Source of the DNA: Hexactinellida sp. DTS-2022
Lineage: Eukaryota; Porifera; Hexactinellida
DNA length: 64,000 nucleotides
Assembly (NCBI GenBank): GCA_028753945.1
Contig: JAPNXP010000004.1
Coordinates: 4,898,001 to 4,962,000, forward strand
Direction of reading: 5' to 3'
Shown: in pieces, positions 43,442-53,157 of the stretch
Numbering within the stretch: position 1 is the first letter of the stretch
How the letters are laid out: every line of letters begins with the position of its first letter
Program-made: the position numbers and the translations under genes
The notes under the pieces: generated by a model
What the model was told of the DNA's origin: nothing
The model's database searches: none
The model's input: only the letters and a program-made list of their open reading frames with translations

Positions 43442-46432
43442 CTAGTCTAGGAAGTCATCGTCCCATTCAAACGCCTCTGGTGGCTCCGGCTCCTCCCCCT
43501 CGTCCTCCTCGCCGGGGAGAATAACTCGGAGCTTCTCGATCAGCTGTTCCTCTTCTCCGGGCGACAAATGCCGCAGGAGAATTATCCCGCCCTCAGTTAC
43601 ACTCTTGGTTGGTGCGTACTTACATTCCTCTTCTAAGCTGATGTATTGTAGCTGTTTAGGCATAGACCTGGCTGGGTTAGAAAGCATTTCGAAAGTAGCT
43701 TCCACTTTAGGGGGGGTGTCTGTCTCCATGTCTACTGTACCCTCTCCATCTGGCTTAGATTTAATTTCCTCTTTCGAATTAATTTCTTCTTTAGATTTAA
43801 TTTCTTCTTTAGATTGAATTTCCTCTTTAGATTTAATTTCCTCTTTGGATTCCTCTTGTTCCATTTCTGTTCCCTCTTTTGTTTCCTCAGACTTTTCCTG
43901 TTCCTCTCCTTTCTTAGCTTTCTTGCCTTTGGCGCTGATTGAGAGAATAGCGGTCGCTACTTTTGACTTTACCTTTTCCAGTTCCTTCTTCACTGGAGGG
44001 GGGTAGGCGAACAAACTCGGGTTTGCGTTGGATTTGAATTGTATTTTCGGCATTTTAAGGTTGGAATTAATCGCGATGAGCGAGGTGGGAACAAACGCAA
44101 GAGAAATGAAATGTGACAACGGAAACCAAAACCAGAAATGTGTGAATACCAACAGCCCAACAGCCGCGCGGGCGTTTATATGACCGCTCCTGGATTTGAG
44201 GGTAATAGTCACATTCCTGCCCCCTGCCCCCAAGATGCCCTGGGCCAGAATAGCTCCGAACTTAGTAACGTTATCTTCATGTTTGTCGGACACAACCTTA
44301 ATGTAGTTATCGCGGAACTTCGCGAGTTTAGAATTACTCGCTTCGCTTTGTTGAATCAGAATCATCGCGGATGCAATGTGTGCGTTTTGTCTCACAAAGT
44401 TGCTTTGATCATCAGTTAGCGTCTCCAGTAGAGAGAGAGCCTCCTTGTTGCCTGTCCCGGCACAGGCTATTCCCAATGCCAGACTAGCGCCGCATCTAAC
44501 GTGCGGATTGTAGCTCTCAGCCAGGAGCGACACTGCATTAGGACACTGGTCTGGTGTCTGAAATAGAATGAACCCGAGACACATAACAGCTGCTCTTCTG
44601 ACGTCATCGTCTACATCAGACACAGCTACATGCAGTAGCATCCGTATAGCGTTGTTATTCCCGGTCCCGCAATATGCCATGGCTATAGTATAGATGCCAG
44701 ACCGCCTCAAGAGAGGGTCTTTATCCAAACAGAGCGTCTCTATAAGAACATCAGCATCATCCATGGTACCAAACATGACAAGCGATATCCCAATTGCAAG
44801 CCCGCGTAGTATCTTCTCGTGTGGAGTCTCCTTTGCGTATTCCAGCATTTCCTTAACTGCCTCCTCGCTCGCGGTTCCTAGCATCACAAGTCCCATTGCG
44901 AGACCGGCTGCCTCCCCAATTACGGCGTCTGATTTATGCAAATGTTGCAGCAACAAATCGAACACATCAGCACGCGCTGTTCCCATAGCCGCTAGTCCTA
45001 ACCCGATACAGCCGCCATGCTGTATAACCTCGTTACTCGCGCCAGTGAGCTGCTCCTGGAGATACTCAGTTATCTTGTGTCCATGGTTCGTGTGTATTAA
45101 CCCCAGTGCGTACAGACTGCCCCCCTCGGCGTATACGCCCCCTCCACTGCCTGAACTATCTTTGGGGAGGTAGGTGGACATAACCTTAAGCGCCTCGCTC
45201 TCGTGGCCCCAGTGTATAAGCCCTAGACTGCCAGTTGCAGTGAACTTAGCCCAGTTCTGAGCCTTGCCAAGCCATTCGAGATTAGCGCGTAGAAACGTGT
45301 CAGAGGTGGTGCCGTAGCTCATAAGCGCGTTTGCTATAATAGTAGCGTTGTGCGTGATTGAGTAGCGAACGAATTCCTTTATGTTTTTGAGAATCTGTAT
45401 GTCGGTGTGGTTGTTTCGTATAAGGAATTCCTGCTGGAGAGAAATGGTAGCATTTCCGCTCAGAATAGAATAGAAATGAGAGAGACGTGTTGTCATCTCA
45501 ACAGATTCGCTGGCAAAGTGCGTAGCGCCGGTTTCCATTGGATCTTCGCCTGACTCCCCTGTCGCTGCCTCTATTTTAACAGGAGTCTTGAAATCCGGGT
45601 TTGGTAAGTTAGAAGTTAAGTGTTCTATAACTTTAGATAAGAAGCTCTGAGATGCATTTTCGTATAAATCAAACCCTATTTGGTAGGCCACTAAAATATC
45701 GTAATCACTGCTTCGGAGTAAGTTCTCTAATATCTGGGACACTGCTTGTGAATCGTCGAGGAAAACATAACATTGGCAGATCAGGACATAGTCAAGGATA
45801 TCCTGCTCTAGAAATATGCGTACCAATATACCAAGCACGTTGCTACGAAATCCCCTATGGTCAATGAGTGAGAGTACGATCTTCATGCAGTAAACTAGCA
45901 TTGAAGATGGATCCTCAGATTGCTTAATGGAATCTTCAAAGAAATCAACTCGTCGCACCTCCAATGCCATACCAGCCGCTAATTTGAATTTCTGATCTTC
46001 AAAACATTTAGAAAACATTCTATTTACAATAGCTTCAAGTCTATTATCAATCTGTATATCTTCTTGTTCGTCAATAATCTTAATTCTCAGCTTAACGTAT
46101 TCGTCTAGGCACTGGGAGAGAATAGTATCAACATATTCGGATTTAACGGAAACGTCAAATCTGTCACCTGCCCCCAACGCGAAATTCATAGCATCCTCAT
46201 AGGCCCCGAGATGGTAGTACACCTTAGAGCTGATTAAAGCCGCGAGTTGGCGGTCTGGGAAATGTTCATCTTCGTACAAAACTTCTATTTTGTCGACAAC
46301 CTCTGATATTTCTGTCCAAAACTCATCTACTATGTCGTCCAGTTTCTGAAGAGCGAAGTGCTTAATGGTGGGATTAGTCTCTCCGAGCAGAGCTATTACC
46401 CCAGCCGCAGAGTTAAGGCAAATGCTGGACAT
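43442..46432 (-). CDS. PSMD1: 26S proteasome regulatory subunit PSMD1 (Rpn2), single exon
   Basis: The frame of 996 aa starts at the ATG at 46432 with the Rpn2-type N-terminus (SAAGVIALLGETNPTIKHFA). PSMD1 is the large scaffold of the 19S base that binds Rpn1, Rpn10 and the ubiquitin receptor Rpn13. Residues about 390-760 are the toroid of proteasome/cyclosome repeats (SLGLIHWGHES; GGSLYALGLIHTNHG; GLAMGLVMLGTAS; ASLALGIACAGTGN). The conserved hydrophobic segment LVFTHFWFWFPLSHFISLAF follows. The charged region near 850-910 holds an unusual run of SKEEI[KQN] heptad-like repeats. The acidic end FEWDDDFLD corresponds to the Rpn13-binding tail. Human PSMD1 is 953 aa, the excess being largely the repeat run. 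It is intronless. Confidence 0.95.
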   Translation of the reverse strand: MSSICLNSAAGVIALLGETNPTIKHFALQKLDDIVDEFWTEISEVVDKIEVLYEDEHFPDRQLAALISSKVYYHLGAYEDAMNFALGAGDRFDVSVKSEYVDTILSQCLDEYVKLRIKIIDEQEDIQIDNRLEAIVNRMFSKCFEDQKFKLAAGMALEVRRVDFFEDSIKQSEDPSSMLVYCMKIVLSLIDHRGFRSNVLGILVRIFLEQDILDYVLICQCYVFLDDSQAVSQILENLLRSSDYDILVAYQIGFDLYENASQSFLSKVIEHLTSNLPNPDFKTPVKIEAATGESGEDPMETGATHFASESVEMTTRLSHFYSILSGNATISLQQEFLIRNNHTDIQILKNIKEFVRYSITHNATIIANALMSYGTTSDTFLRANLEWLGKAQNWAKFTATGSLGLIHWGHESEALKVMSTYLPKDSSGSGGGVYAEGGSLYALGLIHTNHGHKITEYLQEQLTGASNEVIQHGGCIGLGLAAMGTARADVFDLLLQHLHKSDAVIGEAAGLAMGLVMLGTASEEAVKEMLEYAKETPHEKILRGLAIGISLVMFGTMDDADVLIETLCLDKDPLLRRSGIYTIAMAYCGTGNNNAIRMLLHVAVSDVDDDVRRAAVMCLGFILFQTPDQCPNAVSLLAESYNPHVRCGASLALGIACAGTGNKEALSLLETLTDDQSNFVRQNAHIASAMILIQQSEASNSKLAKFRDNYIKVVSDKHEDNVTKFGAILAQGILGAGGRNVTITLKSRSGHINARAAVGLLVFTHFWFWFPLSHFISLAFVPTSLIAINSNLKMPKIQFKSNANPSLFAYPPPVKKELEKVKSKVATAILSISAKGKKAKKGEEQEKSEETKEGTEMEQEESKEEIKSKEEIQSKEEIKSKEEINSKEEIKSKPDGEGTVDMETDTPPKVEATFEMLSNPARSMPKQLQYISLEEECKYAPTKSVTEGGIILLRHLSPGEEEQLIEKLRVILPGEEDEGEEPEPPEAFEWDDDFLD

Positions 46433-46518
46433 TTGATGCTCTTTTGTCTGCTATATATCTGTTGATATAAATATAGGATCAACTCTATTCAGAGGGTCCC
46501 ATTAAGGGAAAGGAATTA

Positions 46519-46623
46519 CAGTAGAACCTCGTTAGTACGAACACATTTAATACGAATTTCCGGATAAGACGAACAAACAGTTCCACAAAATCAAGTCCCT
46601 ACAATATTAACGAGGTTCCACTG
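46519..46623. mobile_element. MITE, 'AACCTCGTTAATACGAAC' family, upstream of PSMD1
   Basis: CAGTAGAACCTCGTTAGTAC at the left and ATTAACGAGGTTCCACTG at the right, TA at both flanks. It starts 87 bases upstream of the PSMD1 start codon. Confidence 0.7.
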
Positions 46624-46911
46624 TAGTTATATATAAGCGAACACCTTTGTAAAAAATAACCTTTTATAAGCCGGGTTTATATTTTAAAAAGGTGTTAGCC
46701 GATATAAGTAAGCCGTTTTGGAAAATGGATATTTGGATATTAATTCTGGACAAATGGTTCGGGTTTGGGTTTCAATCCATCGGACTATCTGTCTGTTCAT
46801 AATAAGCGAATATTCAATTATAAACTGTGGTAATTATATATAATAGTAAATACAAGAACCAAAATCAACAAATAATATAACAAACAACAACACAAGGTAT
46901 CCAAATAGAAG

Positions 46912-49087
46912 CTAGTGCCTAATATAAGGAACACCCGGGTACGTACGAATATCTGTCTCCTTATTACGATGCTTAATTGCGCTTTGTTGAGTCTCAACGC
47001 GAAAAGAACCCTTAGGGTGATGTGCAGGGGGTCCCCAAGCGTGAGGGGGCAAATGTGAGGGAGGGGTGTGATAATTCGTGTCATGATATTCTCTAGGGGT
47101 GTGATAATTCGAATCTTGGTATTCTTTAGGGATCTGATAATTCGTGTCATGATATTCCCTAGGGGTGTGATAATGGGTATTTTGGTATTCCTTAGAGGTG
47201 TGATAATGTGTATCTTGGTATCCTCTAGAGGTGTGATAATATTTGTCCCCATGGTACGTGTATTCAGGATTTGGGGTGTCTATAACAGGTCTCTTATGGC
47301 GAGATTCGTGAGTTTTATAATCATCAGAGTATCTGTAATGAGGGGTAGTAAAGATCAGGAGTAAAGATCAGGGCTTTATACACTAAACTACTTATACTCA
47401 AGGTTTATCCAGGAGCGCGCCATACACTTAGAGGCGTATAAATTGGGATATATTTTGTCCCCTGGTGTTCGTACTAACGAGGTTCTACCAATGTATTATA
47501 CAGCCATTTGTAAATACGCTCCTAATCCTGGTCTGATCCAATTTTTATACGCCTAAATCTCAAATTAATGTCACGGTATAGGAGAGAATTGCGCTCCTAA
47601 TTTCAAATTTTCAAAAAATCATACTCCAAAAGGAGTGTCTCGCGCTCCTGGATAATTCCTTGGGTTCTACTGTATATATGCATTACTATACAGTACCTGT
47701 CTTGTGCATAGGTATAATGTTGTGGGTCGTGGTGACGATACGAATCGTGTTGTTCTGTGTACCGATAGCTCTCCGGTCTGTGGTATCCATGGTGCGGCTG
47801 TGTATCAGAGGATAGCGGGGGTGGGTGGGGTGGGTAGGGGTGTGGGTGGGGGTAGGGGTGGGGGTAGGGGTAGGGGTAGGGGTAGGGGTTGTTAGCTGAG
47901 CTGCGGTGTTTCTTGGGACTCTGATGGTTAGGCTGTATGCTCTCTCGCTTCTGTTTGTGAGGCCTTAACACATTAATACATAAACATACAGTCAGGTCTG
48001 CATATGTGAACAAGCCTATGGTCCCAATTTAACAACTTACAAGGGTTTGTATTTTTTAAGGTGAGTTCGCTTATTATGAAGTCTCTCTATTATGAACAAT
48101 TTTGGTACTTTGAATTTCATAATATAAGCACCTGACTGTATTTACTTACACATATTGAATTAGTTAAATTTATTAATAAAGATACATAAATTCAGTGAAC
48201 TCCCCCGTTAAAACGAAGTCGGATATAACGAAAAGAAATCCCCCCCCCCCCCCCCTAGAGCACTAAATGCATTAATTATTATCCGCTTATAACGAATATC
48301 CGGATATAACGAAGGAATTTACAGGTTCCAAGCTTATAACGAGTTGACTATACGTATAATATAAACTTCGTTATAAGCGGATATTTTTTTATAACGAGAG
48401 TTGACTGTATGTATAAACAAATAATAACACAAACCTCTGGTCCCTATCAGGGACGGCAATAGAGTCTGTGGTTATAATATCAACTGGTCTCTCTACGAAC
48501 TCAAAAGTATTCTTGTTAGGAACCGGATATATATTACTAATCAGCTGATCGATATATTCTGACCTCTCTATGTCGTGACCTCTGGCCTCATTGAAAACAC
48601 GCACAGCCTTTTCAACAGAATATTCATATTTGTTGATTAAATAGTTGCATACCAAGAAGCCAGATCGGTTGATACCGTGAGTACAGTGTACGGCTATAAC
48701 ACCTTGAGGTGTCACGAGTTGTAAACATTTCTCCATCGCATTATGAAACCGCGTGTAAACATCTTGCGAGGGAATTTGTTTACCAACACATTCGATTTTT
48801 ATGTATTTAATCCCGCGATTTTGAAAGTCCCTACAATCGTAATATCTGTTTGTGTTCGTAAAGTCTATCACGAATTCTACACTCGATTGTAAATATTCTC
48901 CAACCATTTGACATAAGTTGTCTGGTGTCAAACTTTGGTCATCTCTCAAAATACCGTTTGACGTACCATATAAGAACAGGTCTATTTTGAGAGGTGTTTT
49001 ACAAGGGAGAATGTGACATTCCTTTATGACACTTTTGAAGTTAGTGTAGTCGGCCCATCGATCTGGTATAACTTTTTTATGATACAT
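46912..49087 (-). CDS. DUSP11: DUSP11-like RNA 5'-triphosphatase/diphosphatase, three exons, 446 aa
   Basis: Exons: 49087-48435, 47963-47697, 47332-46912, phase-consistent with GT-AG junctions. The N-terminal 215 residues are a dual-specificity phosphatase of the RNA-phosphatase branch: IPDRWADYTNF near residue 7 and the P-loop HCTHGINRSGF at 134-144 with nucleophile Cys135 and Arg141. DUSP11 removes 5' phosphates from Pol III and other uncapped RNAs in the nucleus. No guanylyltransferase domain follows, so it is not the bifunctional capping enzyme. Exon 2 adds a basic stretch and a Tyr-Pro/His-Pro run (YPYPYPYPHPYPHPHPY); exon 3 adds six 11-residue repeats of the type YHTPREYHDTN. Human DUSP11 also has a basic, His/Pro-rich tail but no such repeats. 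Exon 3 is read in a frame with no ATG. Confidence 0.85.
47500..47665. mobile_element. decayed element of the 'AGGAGCGCG' family
   Basis: AGCCATTTGTAAATACGCTC at the left and AGGAGTGTCTCGCGCTCCTG at the right; a second fragment of the family precedes it at 47403-47460. Located in DUSP11 intron 2. Confidence 0.5.
47991..48138. mobile_element. MITE, 'CAGTCAGGTCTGC' family
   Basis: CAGTCAGGTCTGCATATGTG at the left and TATAAGCACCTGACTG at the right, with TA on both sides. Located in DUSP11 intron 1. Confidence 0.75.
48193..48407. mobile_element. MITE, 'CTCCCGTTATAACGAAGT' family with C-homopolymer
   Basis: CAGTGAACTCCCCCGTTAAA at the left and ATAACGAGAGTTGACTG before TA at the right. Contains a run of about 17 C at 48239-48256 and an extra inverted terminal segment. 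Its right end is 22 bases from the DUSP11 exon 1 donor. Confidence 0.7.
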
Positions 49088-49142
49088 TGCGGAATAATCT
49101 TAGAATTTATTAATTATAAAAAAACGTTGTTCGTAAATGTTA

Positions 49143-49314
49143 CAGTAGAACCTGCATAATCCGACCCTCTATAATCCGGGATTCAGCAGAACCAACACTT
49201 TTTCCTTATCCCAATGAGCGTCGGACTATGCATTAGAGCCTGCATAATCCGACAATTTGGCAATCAAAAATTTTTCCCTATCCCAACGGGTGTCGGATTA
49301 GACAGGTTCTACTG
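49143..49314. mobile_element. MITE, 'CCTGCATAATCCGAC' family
   Basis: CAGTAGAACCTGCATAATCC at the left and GGATTAGACAGGTTCTACTG at the right. An internal duplication repeats the left half. Relatives lie at 53052-54296 (interrupted) and 57592-57761. Confidence 0.75.
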
Positions 49315-50315
49315 GTATTAGAAATAGCAATTATATCAAAAGTGTGTTCTAAATTAAAGGTGGTTATAAATACTTAGTATTATGCAGGGCTTTACTTAAA
49401 ATAGCAACCGTAGCTTAGTTACTTATTGGGTACAGAGTTATGTACAAAATCTTTCGTTTCAGTCCAGGAATACATGGGTCCAAAATTGCCATTTCTATGA
49501 ATAGTTTAGGAGCCAATTAACTCAATTAATTAGTTTCTGCATACTTTGCCATTCAAGTTAATTCGCTTTACAGGACAATCGATAAATTTACATTTTAGAA
49601 TCAACATTTGTTGTAAATTAAATACACTAAAAAATAAACAACCCACTAAAGGGTTAATGAATACAAAATCAATGAATGAACGAAATTATATTGAAAAGCT
49701 TTGAAGGGGACTTAAATAGTGTATATATTAATAACCGTGTTCGCACTACCAAAGTTCAACAGATTGTACTTGCAAATAAGATGTTGTTTATAGGCAAATA
49801 TTCAGCATAATAAATGAACTAAGATGTACAGTGCAATAAAACACACACAATAAGAACACAGTAAAACTAATATCGGTTAATATGAATATAGGATAGGGCA
49901 TGGCTTAAACGCGAAATATAAGAAGGATTGGGGATTGAAAGACAACTGAAATTATTTGTTCTATTTTTAGAATAATTAAAGGAATTATCGAATCTATTTA
50001 TGTAACTATAGTGAACTCCGTTATAACAAAGTCGTTTCTAACGAAATACCCCTTATAACGAAATGGAGATTTTCCCCCAGAGCACTAAATGCACTAATTA
50101 TTATCAGCTTATAACGGATATCCAGGTATAAAGAAGCAATTTACAGGTCCCAAGCACTTCGATATAACGAGAGTTGACTCTATTATTTTCCTACCTAGTT
50201 ATTCTCCCTTATTGAACAAATTGGTTCGAGGGATAATACTTTAAGTAAGAACTTATAATTGAAATAAATAGTCACAACGGTATTATTTACTAGCAAACTT
50301 CAAACACAAAATAAA

Positions 50316-51548
50316 TTAGAAACTTTGTAATGAGTAATTAGGATTACGAGACACAACGAATAAAGTTCCCAATTGGGATATGGAAATACCATATGGTTCA
50401 ATGAACTCTCCTATTTTGTTCCCTTCCTTCCCAATGGTATGGATGCGCTGTCCGCTTTTTGAGAATATCTTTATGGCATGGTGTTCATGGTCGCTAATGA
50501 TGATATTCCCAGCTGGATCCAAACAGAAGAAGTAAGGGCGATACACCAAACAATCCTCTCCCTGAGAGACACAGGAACTGAGGAGGGATCCATTCCTTGA
50601 AAAGAACTTAACACAGTTGGGACTCCAGTCCAGCACCACGACACATTCCTTTGTTAGTTTCACATCTACTGGGTAATCTAGTTGTCCAGTCCCGAAACAC
50701 GTTATGTATTGAAGCGTTTTGGAGTACTTTGTTATTCTGTGATTCAAGCTATCTGCAACAAACACATCTCCATTTGTGTCGATGGAGAGACCGTGAGGGT
50801 AATTTAGCTGTCCTTCTTCTTTCCCTTTAGTTCCAGTTCTGTTCTTTAGTTTCAGATCTTTCTTACCGAACTGGAACAAAGAGTGGTGTGTTATGTCTGT
50901 AACTAGTATGTGTTCGTCTGTCACAGCTATGCCCCATGGTTCCTTGAGTATTCCTTTTCCGAAGTTTGTTACGAACTTCCCTTCAAATGACACCACTTGA
51001 ATTCGGGAGTTGCCCCAATCAGCTACGTAGATTAGCTTGTTTGCTTCATCAATCGAGAGACCAGTTGCATTGAGTTCTTTTACACCTTTCCCTAGTTTCC
51101 CAGCTGTTAGTGTCGGTTCCACTTTCTTGGAATAGTCGGGTTCCTCCCAAGCTGACAGCTCCCCGAATCCTGAGATTACACTCCGTAGCGTTTGGAGAGT
51201 CGGACAGTCGAAGAGAGGGTACGGGAGTTTGGTAGGTGTCGACAGACCCTCTAGGCCCTGTTGGTACACCTCAGCGGCCTGTTGGTGAATATGAATGTTC
51301 GTATTCACTTTGAGACTCATCAGCTGCAACTGTTGACGAGTTAGTTCCAGTTCCTGAATGGCAGCCTTACGCGTGGTCTCCTTGATGGTGTAGTCCTCTC
51401 GGAGCTGGGACAGTTCGAGTAGGAGAGCGTCCCTCCTCGCGATCAGCTGTGCGATAAGAGGGTCAAAGGTTTGGGCTATCTCTATGGCAACAGCATCGAA
51501 CTGTGCGAATGTGTTTAGTGGCACATTTGGTGGCAGATTAGTGGCCAT
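50316..51548 (-). CDS. coiled-coil / NHL-repeat protein, family B copy 1
   Basis: The start is taken at the ATG at 51548 (MATNLPPNVPLNTFAQFDAV) because this is where copies 2 and 3 begin; the frame is open for 59 more codons upstream. The product has about 410 aa: a coiled coil at residues 20-110 (LIARRDALLLELSQLREDYT) and an NHL propeller over residues 150-410 (LNATGLSIDEANKLIYVADW; LNYPHGLSIDTNGDVFVADS). There are no RING, B-box or membrane segments. Family B differs from family A in the coiled coil and linker but shares the propeller type. An overlapping CCAAT / X-box-like site lies about 100 bases upstream. Confidence 0.8.
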   Translation of the reverse strand: MATNLPPNVPLNTFAQFDAVAIEIAQTFDPLIAQLIARRDALLLELSQLREDYTIKETTRKAAIQELELTRQQLQLMSLKVNTNIHIHQQAAEVYQQGLEGLSTPTKLPYPLFDCPTLQTLRSVISGFGELSAWEEPDYSKKVEPTLTAGKLGKGVKELNATGLSIDEANKLIYVADWGNSRIQVVSFEGKFVTNFGKGILKEPWGIAVTDEHILVTDITHHSLFQFGKKDLKLKNRTGTKGKEEGQLNYPHGLSIDTNGDVFVADSLNHRITKYSKTLQYITCFGTGQLDYPVDVKLTKECVVVLDWSPNCVKFFSRNGSLLSSCVSQGEDCLVYRPYFFCLDPAGNIIISDHEHHAIKIFSKSGQRIHTIGKEGNKIGEFIEPYGISISQLGTLFVVSRNPNYSLQSF

Positions 51549-51644
51549 TTTATTGTTGTATGAAGTTAGTTTGTTCGAGTAATTTATTTTGGATTCTGCA
51601 AATTCTATCTTATACTTTGTAACCTGAGCGTACCATAGCAGCTT

Positions 51645-51665
51645 ATTGGTTACTATGGAAATAAC
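51645..51665 (-). promoter_or_regulatory. putative CCAAT plus X-box-like promoter site of NHL-B genes
   Basis: ATTGG (inverted CCAAT) overlaps GTTACTATGGAAATAAC, which resembles the RFX-binding X-box. It lies about 100 bases upstream of the start codon and is retained in the same place in copy 2 (about 56727) and copy 3 (about 60182). Function is inferred from the motif and its retention only. Confidence 0.3.
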
Positions 51666-51897
51666 TGGAAAGTTAGGGAATTTTTTGGTTACACGTGGCT
51701 GATTGCATAGTGACCATAATGTCAATTGGAATTAAATACATTATCTACGTATTAAGCCGTACAAAGCTTAATTCCCTTAGTCTATACAAATGTATGCGAG
51801 TAATACGAAATTCCGGATAACATTAACGGACAACTATTATTGACTGTCCCCTGGTGTCCTATTAAATCAAGTCGCTATACTAACACAGTTGCTAATA

Positions 51898-52045
51898 CAG
51901 TAGAACACATATAAGAACACCGGTTATAAGAACATCCCGGCTATAAGAACATTCTACTGGAAAACGGTTGACATATATAATTTATGTCGGTTATAAGAAC
52001 ATTATATGCAGTTCCTGACGATGTTCTTATAACCCGCATCCACTG
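51898..52045. mobile_element. MITE, 'GGTTATAAGAACAT' family
   Basis: CAGTAGAACACATATAAGAA at the left and TAACCCGCATCCACTG before TA at the right. Lies between NHL-B1 and the first DGCR6 exon. Confidence 0.7.
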
Positions 52046-52223
52046 TATACTAAACTAACACACTATCTATAATATACTTTAGCTAACACAATAGACTTAC
52101 TTACAACACTATCTATACTAAAGCACACTAGCTAACCTACCTAACTAATACAACTATAATAAAGCACACTAGCTACTAACACAGTAGCATAATAATTAGC
52201 ACACTAGCTAATATACTTACAGC

Positions 52224-52577
52224 CAGTGCTCGACAAATTAGGTGGTTTGGTGGCGCTAGCCACCCAAATCTTATTTAATAGGAATACCAGGGGACAGTCA
52301 ATGTTTGTTGTATTATCCGGAATTTCGTATTAAGCCACCAAATTTTGCTTTTGGTGGCTTAACTAATTACCATATATTGTAGAATATTAGACTTTATGTA
52401 GATTATATTTTTCGTTGCATTATTTGTTATTTAACATTAGTGTTGTTTTACGGCATCAGAACTTTGTTAAGTCATCAGTAGTTTGATAAACAGGCCGTTG
52501 TTTATTCTTTAGCCACCAGAAAAAGTGAGGTGTTGGCTTAATTAGCCACCATCAAAATTTCATTTTGTCGAGCACTG
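52224..52577. mobile_element. hAT-like element, 'CAGTGCTCGACAAA'
   Basis: CAGTGCTCGACAAATTAGG at the left and ATTTTGTCGAGCACTG at the right. A fragment of a 'CTCGTTAATACGAAC' MITE appears nested within (about 52285-52330). No matching target duplication is visible. Confidence 0.6.
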
Positions 52578-52611
52578 ATAGTCATAATTATACACAAGTC
52601 TTATACACCAG

Positions 52612-52737
52612 CTCTCGGAGGAGCGACTGCTGCAGCTAGCTAGCTCGCTACTCGACGGAACCGAGTTTGAGATAATCAGAGAGCTAGAGGAGATACAGGC
52701 TCTAACCGAAGAGCATTTGTTGCAGCAGAGAATGAAG
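52612..52737 (+). pseudogene. DGCR6: isolated DGCR6 exon, copy 1
   Basis: 42 codons, LSEERLLQLASSLLDGTEFE then IIRELEEIQALTEEHLLQQR, match the middle of DGCR6 (its LLDGTVFEI..L.EIQ.LTE..L core). The block is bounded by an acceptor (CACCAG) and a donor (AAG|GTAGCT) and is exactly 126 nt, so it looks like one internal exon. No other DGCR6 exon is seen nearby. It was carried along in the NHL-B duplication. Confidence 0.7.
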
Positions 52738-53157
52738 GTAGCTGTACACAGCAATAGCAGCACTGTAATTAGAACTCAACAGTTCCAACCATTATAATAC
52801 GTACTATAAATACGTATAGACTCGAATAGTAGCCCACCCCCCCCAAAGTAGCAAATAAAAATTTATTACCACTGCAAGGAGTAAACATCTTTATCAAATA
52901 AAGACAATACGATTATCAACCTACTAAATAAATAAATTTTAACAAAGTGTGATATTCTCGAAATTCATATAAATTTTGGTCCCAGTATGGAGAAAAAAAT
53001 AAAATAATAATCAGCTAGGCTAAGTTATTATTCCAGTAAATACGGTATGTATACAGTGAACTTGCATAATCCGACCCTCTATAATCCGGAATTCAGCAGA
53101 ACCGACACTTTTTCCTTATCCCAATGAGCGTCGGACTATGCATTAGACCCTGCAGAA

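Larger units (their letters stand above)
49143..51768. repeat. NHL family B duplicated unit 1
   Basis: Sequence shared with units at 52612-56850 and 57150-60274: the 'CCTGCATAATCCGAC' MITE, a stretch with TTATAAATACTTAGT, a 'CTCCCGTTATAACGAAGT' MITE at about 50009-50180, the NHL-B gene and its upstream region. This unit lacks the DGCR6 exon present in units 2 and 3. Confidence 0.8.

Noticed and set aside
46818..47364. Frames with HIITPL- or MIIRV-type repeats
   Set aside because: They are out-of-frame readings of the 33-bp repeat of DUSP11 exon 3; only the frame joining exon 2 in phase gives a sensible tail.
50200..50245. T-arm-like GGTTCGAGG, possible tRNA
   Set aside because: No acceptor stem or anticodon arm can be folded around it, and it is simply part of the duplicated NHL-B flank.
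51549..51725. 59-codon N-terminal extension of NHL-B1
   Set aside because: The extension is not open in copies 2 and 3, and it would run through the putative promoter site; the shared MATNLPP start is preferred.
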